Source: Nitrososphaerota archaeon
GTDB taxonomy: Archaea; Iainarchaeota; Iainarchaeia; Iainarchaeales; VGJJ01
Reading direction: 5' to 3'
Length of the DNA: 5,709 bases
NCBI GenBank assembly: GCA_020053155.1
Contig: JAGVNS010000046.1
Coordinates: 1 to 5,709 of the forward strand
Positions 1 to 5,619 of the stretch are shown here, in pieces (position 1 is the stretch's first letter; each line of letters starts with the position of its first letter). The notes under the pieces were generated by a model. It was not told where the DNA came from, did not search any database, and worked only from the letters and a program-made list of their open reading frames with translations. The translations under genes were made by a program, and so were the position numbers.

Positions 1-69
1 AAAATCGCACACACCACGCATTTAAAAATCACGCCGACCCCAAAAAAGCGTGAACGGAGAGGAGTGTGA
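1..69 (+). CDS. Possible C-terminal fragment of an upstream gene (5' truncated by window)
   Basis: Frame 1 is open from the window edge to a TGA at 67-69 and would give 22 residues ending in a basic, proline- and lysine-rich tail (...PTPKKRERRGV). Such basic tails are common at the C-termini of archaeal RNA-binding proteins, but I recognise no family. Frame 3 is also open until a TGA at 51-53, so the choice of frame is uncertain. Support comes from position: the terminator-like hairpin at 105-124 lies a short distance downstream. It may be chance. Confidence 0.25.
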   Translation, partial: KIAHTTHLKITPTPKKRERRGV

Positions 70-104
70 GTCCAGGGCAAGCATACAAGGCCTTCCGTTT
101 AAAA

Positions 105-124
105 GCCCTTTTTGGGCGGTTTTT
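105..124 (+). terminator. Terminator-like hairpin with T5 tract
   Basis: GCCC (105-108) pairs with GGGC (114-117) across a TTTTT loop, followed by GG and five T (120-124). The stem is flanked by AAAA on its 5' side, which can pair partly with the T tract. It would end a transcript entering from the left edge. The stem is short, so this is a weak call; in archaea the T tract alone may suffice for termination. Confidence 0.35.
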
Positions 125-142
125 AATAATCAGAATGAGTCT

Positions 143-161
143 GGGTTCCTGCAAGGAACCC
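143..161. repeat. Perfect inverted repeat, 8-bp stem
   Basis: GGGTTCCT (143-150) and AGGAACCC (154-161) form a perfect 8-bp stem around a 3-base centre (GCA). It is not followed directly by a T tract, since TAACGC intervenes before TTTTT at 168-172. It lies 36 bp before the tRNA and just before a second inverted repeat. It could be a terminator, a leader hairpin of a tRNA precursor, or part of a dispersed intergenic repeat. Confidence 0.55.
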
Positions 162-169
162 TAACGCTT

Positions 170-198
170 TTTGATCAAACTTTTTTGCAAAAAGTTTG
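170..198. repeat. Overlapping palindromes abutting the tRNA gene
   Basis: TTTGATCAAA (170-179) is a perfect 10-bp palindrome. It overlaps a second perfect inverted repeat, CAAACTTTTT (176-185) with AAAAAGTTTG (189-198), separated by TGC. The last G of the second repeat is the first base of the tRNA acceptor stem. The AT-rich arms suggest either a dispersed intergenic element or a hairpin in the 5' leader of the tRNA precursor, next to the RNase P cleavage site. Confidence 0.55.
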
Positions 199-281
199 CG
201 GGAGTGCCGCAGCGGTCAACCGGGCTGGATTGAGGTTCCAGTGACTTAGTGTCTACGCAGGTTCGATTCCTGCCTCCCGCA
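198..281 (+). tRNA. tRNA-Leu(GAG), class II
   Basis: All arms can be drawn. Acceptor GCGGGAG (198-204) pairs with CTCCCGC (274-280), with discriminator A at 281. The three-bp D stem is CCG (207-209)/CGG (221-223), with a D loop containing GG. The anticodon stem is CTGGA (225-229)/TCCAG (237-241), with loop TTGAGGT and anticodon GAG (232-234). The variable arm is long, with stem GAC (243-245)/GTC (251-253). The T stem is GCAGG (257-261)/CCTGC (269-273), with loop TTCGATT. Anticodon GAG, discriminator A and the long variable arm identify leucine; it reads CUC and CUU codons. There is no intron in the anticodon loop and CCA is not encoded (CTT follows the discriminator), so the tail must be added enzymatically. 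The gene lies 36 bp upstream of the HAD-like gene on the same strand. Confidence 0.95.
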
Positions 282-288
282 CTTCACC

Positions 289-296
289 TTAAATAA
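289..296 (+). promoter_or_regulatory. Candidate TATA box for the HAD-like gene
   Basis: TTAAATAA (289-296) resembles an archaeal TATA box. Its centre is about 25.5 bp before the ATG at 318, the distance at which archaeal transcription normally starts. That implies a leaderless or almost leaderless mRNA. It lies only 8 bp after the tRNA, so read-through from the tRNA promoter is also possible. The call rests on AT content and spacing only. Confidence 0.4.
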
Positions 297-317
297 GTCC
301 AAAAAGATAGGGGGGTG

Positions 318-830
318 ATGCCACGACTTACGAAACCTATCACACTCCTTGTTTTTACCGAAGGAACCGTAACCATGCATAATAGTGCCGTTGGTAAAAG
401 CAGAAAACAAATCGTTAAACAGGTAAAACAGGAAGAGGAATCGGTGCATGATTATGCGTCGTACGTTCCTATTGGCCATGCCGTACAGAAATTGAATCGT
501 TGGAAAAAGCAGGGAGCCAAAATTCTGTATTTAACCTCCAGAACAAAAACGGGCGAAATGGAACAGGTTAAAGCCGTTCTCAGGAAGCACTGTTTTCCGA
601 AAGGTCGTTTGCTTTTTCGGCGAAAAAAGGAAGAGTACAGGGATGTTGCAGAGAAAATCATTCCCACTATTTTGGTTGAAGATGATTGTGAAAGTATTGG
701 GGGGAAAGGAAAGATGACTATAACCCGTGTCCAATCAACCATAAAAAAGAGAATAAAATCCGTAATTGTCAAGGAATTTGAGGGCATTGATCATCTACCC
801 AACCTCATTATTGATTTGATGAACACATGA
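318..830 (+). CDS. HAD-like (haloacid dehalogenase fold) protein, probable non-canonical active site
   Basis: This gene encodes a 170-residue soluble protein. Elements of the HAD fold appear in order: a hydrophobic strand with LLVFTEGT (residues 10-17) where motif I would read DxDGT; a helical cap-like stretch (about 22-65, including YASYVPIGHAV); the motif II strand ILYLTSR (69-75); a lysine-rich segment (about 90-104); and the motif IV strand ILVEDDCESIGG (118-129) with an acidic pair. In motif I the usual nucleophile Asp is Phe13 and the second Asp is Glu15, so classical phosphoaspartate chemistry is not expected. The function is unknown; it could bind a phosphorylated ligand or act by another mechanism. 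I chose ATG 318; a GTG at 315 directly precedes it. The run GGGGGTGAT (311-319) resembles a Shine-Dalgarno sequence but overlaps the ATG, so it cannot be spaced normally for this start; a leaderless transcript fits better. The gene is convergent with the MFS gene (32-bp gap). The fold assignment is from motifs only. Confidence 0.75.
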   Translation: MPRLTKPITLLVFTEGTVTMHNSAVGKSRKQIVKQVKQEEESVHDYASYVPIGHAVQKLNRWKKQGAKILYLTSRTKTGEMEQVKAVLRKHCFPKGRLLFRRKKEEYRDVAEKIIPTILVEDDCESIGGKGKMTITRVQSTIKKRIKSVIVKEFEGIDHLPNLIIDLMNT

Positions 831-862
831 AATAGCGGACTAATAGTACTGATTTCGCCTAG

Positions 863-2113
863 TCAATTCTTGTGCCGTAGTTTGTGGGGCTTCCGGGGAA
901 CGTTCAATAGGGAAACGTTGATCGTGTGTTTTTTTACGGCCAAATAATAGAGGATGAGCATGAATAGCAGGGGGATGGCTCCCAGGATAAGCGTGGGAGT
1001 AGGGCCGAGGGACGTATACAGGATGCCCGCGGTCAGTGGACCAATCGCCCATCCCAAATCCTCGGACAAGTTAATGATGCCCGATACCAATCCGTCCTGG
1101 TCGTGCTTTTTGTCCAATTGATGAAGCCACGCCCATAATGGGAGGGATGCAATCTCGTCCCCCATCGTGGCGATAAAGGCCAGGACGAGGAAAAGGAGTC
1201 CATCGCTCAATCCGAGTAATAATCCTGCCAGCGCGAAAAGGAACAACCCGAAAAAGACCATGGTTTTTTTGTTGCCTTTGTCGACGAGCGTGTAGAGTAA
1301 CGTTCCCGTCACGATAACCGCGAAATCGAACATGGAAAGACCAATCCCCAATAGGCTTGCTTGTTCTGGAGAATGGGCAATGATGAGGGGAACGACAAAC
1401 CACACTACGCCGTAGAACAATGCCCCTACAAAATTCAGGAGCACGAGAAGCATGCTGGCGGGATTCAGGCGTCGAATGGATTCAAGTAGATTCCTGAAAA
1501 GGTGTCTCCGTTGATGGTGGGTTTTTTCATGGGGATTTTCAATGAGTTTTATTTTACGTTCATCTTTGGGGCTGAACCAAATGGCGAAGAATGAAACGAG
1601 AAGGATAATCAAAATAACTCCACCGATGAATGGGGAATCCTGGTTGACCACAAAGGGAATGGCGAGTGCGGCGAGGACGATTCCAACAGAGCCAAAAATG
1701 TCCCGCAGGGCCATGAATCGCCCGGATTCTTTTTTGGAGGCATGGGAAAGCACGTAAGCGGTTCTCCCAGGACCAAAAAATAGCCAACCGAATGCCCCCA
1801 ATACTACGCTTAATGCGAAAAAGAGAGCATCCAATCGGTAAATCATCAGCACCGCAATCAAGAGAAAAATACCGGTTCCTATCGCCAACATTCGCTTGTA
1901 TCCGAATCGGTCGAGCATCTTTCCAGCCGGAACGTCCAGCACCAATTGAATAACCGATGCCAAACTCATCAATCCCCCTACCACCCACAGGGGGAGGAAA
2001 CGTTCCCCTAATGGAGAGAGAATGGAGTAATGCAGTCCTGCGCCGAACTTGAAGAACAAAAGGAAAAGCCAGAAGGGCAGGAAACGGATTAAGGCACTGT
2101 GCTTTTTCTCCAT
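863..2113 (-). CDS. Major Facilitator Superfamily transporter
   Basis: This gene encodes a 416-residue integral membrane protein with about 12 hydrophobic segments in two halves, the usual MFS size and layout. After the first two segments, D60-x3-G64-x3-D68-R69-x-G71-x-K73-R74 matches MFS motif A, the loop between TM2 and TM3. A charged cytoplasmic loop of about 40 residues (about 181-220, rich in K, R, H and E) separates the halves, and the C-terminal tail is basic. No signal peptide is expected; TM1 begins near residue 8. Members are secondary transporters of sugars, drugs, metabolites or ions driven by a gradient. Nothing in this sequence or its neighbours reveals the substrate, though drug-efflux-like relatives are common. 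The start is the ATG at 2113. GGTGATC on the minus strand (2125-2119) lies 5 bases upstream and fits the archaeal anti-SD. A TATA-like box at 2143-2134 would instead predict a near-leaderless mRNA. The gene may be transcribed alone, because a terminator separates it from the upstream DUF1761 gene. Confidence 0.9.
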   Translation of the reverse strand: MEKKHSALIRFLPFWLFLLFFKFGAGLHYSILSPLGERFLPLWVVGGLMSLASVIQLVLDVPAGKMLDRFGYKRMLAIGTGIFLLIAVLMIYRLDALFFALSVVLGAFGWLFFGPGRTAYVLSHASKKESGRFMALRDIFGSVGIVLAALAIPFVVNQDSPFIGGVILIILLVSFFAIWFSPKDERKIKLIENPHEKTHHQRRHLFRNLLESIRRLNPASMLLVLLNFVGALFYGVVWFVVPLIIAHSPEQASLLGIGLSMFDFAVIVTGTLLYTLVDKGNKKTMVFFGLFLFALAGLLLGLSDGLLFLVLAFIATMGDEIASLPLWAWLHQLDKKHDQDGLVSGIINLSEDLGWAIGPLTAGILYTSLGPTPTLILGAIPLLFMLILYYLAVKKHTINVSLLNVPRKPHKLRHKN

Positions 2114-2118
2114 GACCC

Positions 2119-2125
2119 GATCACC
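2119..2125 (-). promoter_or_regulatory. Ribosome binding site of the MFS gene
   Basis: On the minus strand GGTGATC precedes the ATG at 2113 by 5 bases. It matches the 3' part of the general archaeal Shine-Dalgarno consensus GGAGGTGATC and supports this start. It can act only if transcription starts upstream of 2125, which conflicts with a start set by the TATA-like box at 2134-2143. Confidence 0.5.
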
Positions 2126-2133
2126 GTATAGCC

Positions 2134-2143
2134 AAATTTAAAG
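2134..2143 (-). promoter_or_regulatory. Candidate TATA box for the MFS gene
   Basis: CTTTAAATTT on the minus strand (2143 down to 2134) resembles an archaeal TATA box. Its TTTAAATT core is centred about 25.5 bp before the ATG at 2113, which would put the transcript start at or next to the start codon. The competing Shine-Dalgarno-like site at 2119-2125 argues for an earlier start, so the true promoter is unsettled. Confidence 0.35.
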
Positions 2144-2161
2144 ATGCGTTTTGAATGTGGG

Positions 2162-2197
2162 AAAAAAAAAGAAAATGAACGGGGCACTATTCGCCCC
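2162..2197 (-). terminator. Terminator of the DUF1761 gene
   Basis: Read on the minus strand, GGGGC (2197-2193) pairs with GCCCC (2185-2181) across a seven-base loop. It is followed by GTTCATTTTC and then nine T (2170-2162). The hairpin starts 10 bp after the TAA stop of the DUF1761 gene. Hairpin plus T tract is an intrinsic-terminator layout, and the nine-T run alone would be a good archaeal terminator. It separates the DUF1761 gene from the MFS gene downstream. Confidence 0.65.
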
Positions 2198-2207
2198 ATC
2201 CAATTAT

Positions 2208-2624
2208 TTAGACCAAAACTAACACGATGGCCATGACAATGAGTCCGGCTAAATAATTCCCGGCGATAATAAACCACCATTCCATGGATTTTTTCTCATA
2301 CAGGACACCCATGTACAGGCTTGTGGCATAGAACCCTAACCACACCATAAATGCAACAAAAAGGGCATCCATATAGGTGACAGCGCCCACGTATTTGAGG
2401 ATGTGCGCCAACACAAATGCGGTTACAACGCTCAAAATGAGCGTCATGACCATCATGCCACCCATTTCTTTTTTCGCATTCTTCATGTCACTTTCTTTCA
2501 TTCCCATTAATTTCATCCATTTCTTTCCGAATAGCGCAGGAGAATACCAAACCGTCCCCACCACGAAACTCGCGATGGCCGCGATAAGGACTCCGACTAC
2601 GTTTATTGCTACGGCTGGAACCAT
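2208..2624 (-). CDS. DUF1761 family membrane protein
   Basis: This gene encodes a 138-residue hydrophobic protein with four predicted membrane segments (about residues 5-25, 55-76, 84-106 and 115-138). After TM1 it carries W26-Y27-S28-P29-x2-F32-G33-x2-W36, and Asn8 lies in TM1; this is the signature of the DUF1761 family (small four-helix membrane proteins of bacteria and archaea, function unknown). Length is typical for the family. A charged stretch with many Lys and Met residues (about 34-55) links TM1 and TM2. The ATG at 2624 is preceded by GAGGAGGG (2640-2633) at 8 bases, a strong Shine-Dalgarno sequence. The stop is TAA at 2208-2210. The gene is divergent from alaS and shares its 71-bp promoter region. 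It may be a single-gene transcript, ended by the hairpin at 2181-2197. Confidence 0.85.
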   Translation of the reverse strand: MVPAVAINVVGVLIAAIASFVVGTVWYSPALFGKKWMKLMGMKESDMKNAKKEMGGMMVMTLILSVVTAFVLAHILKYVGAVTYMDALFVAFMVWLGFYATSLYMGVLYEKKSMEWWFIIAGNYLAGLIVMAIVLVLV

Positions 2625-2632
2625 TATCCAAT

Positions 2633-2640
2633 CCCTCCTC
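2633..2640 (-). promoter_or_regulatory. Strong ribosome binding site of the DUF1761 gene
   Basis: GAGGAGGG on the minus strand ends 8 bases before the ATG at 2624. With a transcript start near 2642, about 26 bp from the TATA box at 2663-2672, the leader would be only about 18 nt and almost filled by this site. This contrasts with alaS on the other strand, which has no visible Shine-Dalgarno sequence. Confidence 0.7.
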
Positions 2641-2662
2641 TTAGCATTCCTAAAAACGGCCC

Positions 2663-2672
2663 CCTTTTATAG
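2663..2672. promoter_or_regulatory. Shared TATA-like element, divergent DUF1761/alaS promoter
   Basis: The plus strand reads CCTTTTATAG and the minus strand CTATAAAAGG; both resemble archaeal TATA boxes. On the minus strand it predicts a start near 2642, just upstream of the Shine-Dalgarno sequence of the DUF1761 gene. On the plus strand its centre (about 2668.5) lies 27.5 bp before the alaS ATG at 2696, predicting a leaderless alaS mRNA. The minus-strand purines just upstream (AAAGAAAGG, 2682-2674) could be the TFB recognition element for that direction. No other AT-rich box is apparent in this 71-bp gap. Confidence 0.55.
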
Positions 2673-2695
2673 GCCTTTCTTTCCATCCCAGTCGT

Positions 2696-5428
2696 ATGGT
2701 TGATAAAACCGCATTACGGGCCCAATTTACAAACGAATGGGAGAAACATTACAAAATAGACGCACTCACAAGCAAGGGATTTCAGCGCAAGCAATGTACG
2801 AATTGTAAGCGTTTTTTCTGGACGCTTAACGCTGAACGAAATACGTGCGCCGATTCCGAATGCATGGGGTATGAGTTTATTGGAAGAAAGACCAAAAATT
2901 ATTCCTACGTTGAAACGTGGAAAAAAATTAGCGAGTATTTTACTAAAAATAATCACACTGAAATCAAACGCTTTCCCGTTGTTTCACGGTGGAGGGATGA
3001 TTTGTATTTCACGAATGCGAGCATCATTGACTTCCAACCCTACGTGGTATCGGGACAAGTGGAGCCGCCGGCCAACCCCCTTATTGTCCCCCAAATGTGC
3101 TTACGTTTCAATGATGTAGGGAATGTTGGAGTGACTGGGCGACATAATACGGGATTTGTCATGTTTGGGCAGCATGCATTCAATACGGAAAAAACGGGAC
3201 TCTTTTACTGGAAAAATGAGGCGTTGGAGCACGATTATCAGTATTTGACCCAAATTATTGGTGTGAAACCCGAGGATTTGACATTTCAAGAGGAAGTGTG
3301 GGCGGGGGGGGGAACGTTTGGTCCCTCCATAGAGTATGCGGCCAATGGTGCCGAGCTCGGAAACTGTGTTTTCATGCAATTTGAGGAGTTAGAGGATGGT
3401 TCGAGCCGCGAACTCAAAACCAAAGTCATTGACATGGGAGCGGGACTGGAACGCTTAGCATGGTATACTACCGGCACCCCCACGAGTTACGATACGGCAT
3501 ACGGAAATGTTATCCTAAACATGAAACGCAACACGGGCGTTCAATTGGATGAGGATTTATTCGCAAAATACGCGAAGCTGAGTGGCGTACTGGACATGGA
3601 AGAAGGGAACGTAAAAGAAAAACGCCAGCTCATTGCCAAACAATTGGGAATGGATGAAAAAGAACTATTTTTGCGCATCGCTTCCCTGCAAGCCCTCTAT
3701 GCCATTTGCGACCACCTCAAAACCATCTTGTACACGTGCACGGATGGGCAATTGCCAAGCAACGGGGGAGGGGGATACAATCTCCGCTTAATTTTACGCC
3801 GCGTATTTGGATTCAATTCCGAATTTGCATTCAACTTGGATTATTCCAAAATTCTCAGTGATCACGTGAAAGAATTGAGGGGGTTTGACGATTCATTACA
3901 AGAAGGATTGCAGACGGCCATCGATGTCGTGCAGGAGGAGCAGAAAAAGTTCAATTTGTTGCAGGAAACCAGCAAGCGAAAAGTACAAGTGTTAGTGGAG
4001 CGATTGAAAAAAGAAAATAAACCCTTGGAGAAGAAAGAAATGGTCACGTTGTACGAGTCGCATGGTATTCCATACGAACTCGCCGTTGATTTAGGCAAAA
4101 AGACCGGAGTGCAGGTAGAAGAAGTGTTTGATTTTTACGAACAAATTGGAATGAAAAATGAGAAGAAAAAAGAAAAGAATAAATCCGAATTTTGGGATTT
4201 TATGGATAGCGAAACTATTCAGGAGACAAAACAACTATACTATGACCAACTATACGAAGATAATTTTGATGCTACCGTTCAGGTAGTTAGGGAGGTCACG
4301 TCAACAGAAATTGGAAAACACGGTTTTATTGTTTTGAATCAAACTTTATTTTATCCCACAGGCGGGGGACAAGACCATGATGTAGGAACAATTGAAAATG
4401 TTAGGGTAGTTAATGTTATAAAAAATAAAAAATGGATTTTTCATTTAGTTGATGATCCGGCCAAATTTACTGTTGGCCAAAAGGTAAAAGGACACATTGA
4501 AAGAACTCGTAGAGAAAACTTGATGCACAACCACACGGCCACGCACTTGCTTAATGCGATGTGCCGAAAGGTATTAGGACCGCACGTTTGGCAAGCCGGT
4601 GCCCAAAAGAGCCCGGATAAAGCCCATTTGGATGTAACGCACTACAAAAAAATAACCCCCGAAGAAATGAGAAAAATAGAGGAATTGGTAGAACAGCACG
4701 TGCAGATGAAGATTCCGGTCAACAAGTTTGTTCTCTCGCGAACGGAAGCCGAGCAAAAATACGGCTTCCGCATTTACCAAGGAGGGTTTGTTCCGGGTAA
4801 AGAGCTGCGTTTAGTTCAAATCCAGGGAATTGACATTCAGGCGTGTGGGGGGACACACATTAATAATACGGAAGAGATTGGCTTCTTCAAGATACAGAAG
4901 GTGGAGAGCGTGCAGGATGGAATTGAGCGGATAACGTATTCAACGGGACAACCTGCGCTAAAGTGGGTCCAGGAGCGGGAAGAAAAGCTGGCGCGCGTGA
5001 CGCAAATATTGAACACCACCGAACAGGATTTGGAGAAAGCTGCGCAGAATTTGATGGACGAATACAAAGCCTCGCGAAAGAAAATTGAGCAGCTTGAAGA
5101 GTATTATTTGAGCGGCATTGCAAATGACCTCAAAGCCCGCGCAAAAGGAAGCAAGATTGTAGAGATTATTGAAGATCTTGAGCCTGAACCCTTATTGAAA
5201 CTTGGGCAAATGCTGGTAAATCAAAATCCTACCTTAGGAATTGTGTTGGTTTCAAAATCCGCTAAAATGGTCATTGCCATGAGCGGGAGTGCGAGCATGT
5301 TCAACGCCAAAAATGCCATCCAATCCATCCTCGCGCATGCCAAAGGAAACGGGGGAGGGAGCGAGAAAGTGGGCCAGGCCAAACTCTTGAGTTTGGATGG
5401 GATTGAAGGCGCGCTGATGAAGATTTGA
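2696..5428 (+). CDS. alaS: Alanine--tRNA ligase, archaeal type
   Basis: This 910-residue cytoplasmic enzyme joins alanine to tRNA-Ala in two ATP-dependent steps and hydrolyses mischarged Ser- and Gly-tRNA-Ala. An N-terminal cysteine block, probably zinc-binding (Cys34, 37, 51, 56), is typical of archaeal AlaRS. The class II catalytic core follows: motif 1 (R98-W-R-D-D-L-Y-F-T-N107), motif 2 region (R137 to N163, with N143-V-G and T147-G-R-H) and motif 3 (G248-A-G-L-E-R253). Asp350-G-x2-P-S-N356 lies in the late catalytic/tRNA-binding part. A charged helical linker (about 380-530) leads to the editing domain, with the GGGQ strand (about 557-560), H613-x3-H617 and C717-G-G-T-H721, which carry the zinc-site residues. 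A coiled-coil stretch (about 760-800) and the C-Ala (DHHA1-like) domain with G886-G-G follow. All key residues are present and the length is normal for archaea. The start is the ATG at 2696, since the N-terminus matches the family and there is no Shine-Dalgarno sequence; a leaderless mRNA is likely. Confidence 0.98.
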   Translation: MVDKTALRAQFTNEWEKHYKIDALTSKGFQRKQCTNCKRFFWTLNAERNTCADSECMGYEFIGRKTKNYSYVETWKKISEYFTKNNHTEIKRFPVVSRWRDDLYFTNASIIDFQPYVVSGQVEPPANPLIVPQMCLRFNDVGNVGVTGRHNTGFVMFGQHAFNTEKTGLFYWKNEALEHDYQYLTQIIGVKPEDLTFQEEVWAGGGTFGPSIEYAANGAELGNCVFMQFEELEDGSSRELKTKVIDMGAGLERLAWYTTGTPTSYDTAYGNVILNMKRNTGVQLDEDLFAKYAKLSGVLDMEEGNVKEKRQLIAKQLGMDEKELFLRIASLQALYAICDHLKTILYTCTDGQLPSNGGGGYNLRLILRRVFGFNSEFAFNLDYSKILSDHVKELRGFDDSLQEGLQTAIDVVQEEQKKFNLLQETSKRKVQVLVERLKKENKPLEKKEMVTLYESHGIPYELAVDLGKKTGVQVEEVFDFYEQIGMKNEKKKEKNKSEFWDFMDSETIQETKQLYYDQLYEDNFDATVQVVREVTSTEIGKHGFIVLNQTLFYPTGGGQDHDVGTIENVRVVNVIKNKKWIFHLVDDPAKFTVGQKVKGHIERTRRENLMHNHTATHLLNAMCRKVLGPHVWQAGAQKSPDKAHLDVTHYKKITPEEMRKIEELVEQHVQMKIPVNKFVLSRTEAEQKYGFRIYQGGFVPGKELRLVQIQGIDIQACGGTHINNTEEIGFFKIQKVESVQDGIERITYSTGQPALKWVQEREEKLARVTQILNTTEQDLEKAAQNLMDEYKASRKKIEQLEEYYLSGIANDLKARAKGSKIVEIIEDLEPEPLLKLGQMLVNQNPTLGIVLVSKSAKMVIAMSGSASMFNAKNAIQSILAHAKGNGGGSEKVGQAKLLSLDGIEGALMKI

Positions 5429-5619
5429 TTATTTAGTGCTAAATACCTTAAAAAAAACTGCCGAACCGATCTTACCCAATCGGGATGCCCAAAGTCCCCC
5501 TTCAGGAAATAAGGGTTATTGTGAGTTTTAAGGATTTTTTCCCTATCTAAATCCCAAAAGGACCTTTTTTGTTCGAATAGGATTTGCTACTAAGATTAAG
5601 ACCAAATGGATTATCTAAT
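5429..5619. other. Intergenic stretch after alaS with small hairpins, no protein gene seen
   Basis: No credible coding frame was found on either strand. A 21-codon frame from the ATG at 5485 lacks a ribosome binding site and any recognisable content. The stretch contains four short inverted repeats: ATTTAG (5431-5436)/CTAAAT (5439-5444); CCGAT (5466-5470)/ATCGG (5479-5483); CCCTT (5498-5502)/AAGGG (5511-5515); and GGATTT (5532-5537)/AAATCC (5549-5554). It also holds an A8 run at about 5450-5457 and two T6 tracts (5535-5540 and 5565-5570). It probably contains the alaS 3' end and the promoter of whatever lies at 5620 onward. Confidence 0.5.
5556..5570 (+). terminator. Candidate transcription terminator downstream of alaS
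   Basis: AAAAGG (5556-5561) and CCTTTT (5563-5568) form a near-perfect palindrome around one A, ending in a T6 run (5565-5570). Another T6 run lies at 5535-5540. T-rich tracts terminate archaeal transcription, so either could end the alaS transcript; both are over 100 bp past the stop codon. The hairpin loop would be only three bases. Confidence 0.4.

Noticed and set aside
50..244. GTG-started 64-residue open frame on the plus strand
   Set aside because: It runs through the terminator-like hairpin, both palindromes and half of the tRNA gene, and has no recognisable protein content.
831..862. Terminator between the convergent HAD-like and MFS genes
   Set aside because: The 32-bp gap contains no hairpin with a T tract on either strand.
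5485..5550. 21-codon frame starting at ATG 5485
   Set aside because: No ribosome binding site, no TATA box at leaderless spacing, and it crosses several inverted repeats; this is expected by chance.
5571..5580. GTTCGAAT as the T loop of a second tRNA
   Set aside because: The flanking bases do not form a T stem, and no acceptor or anticodon arm can be drawn.
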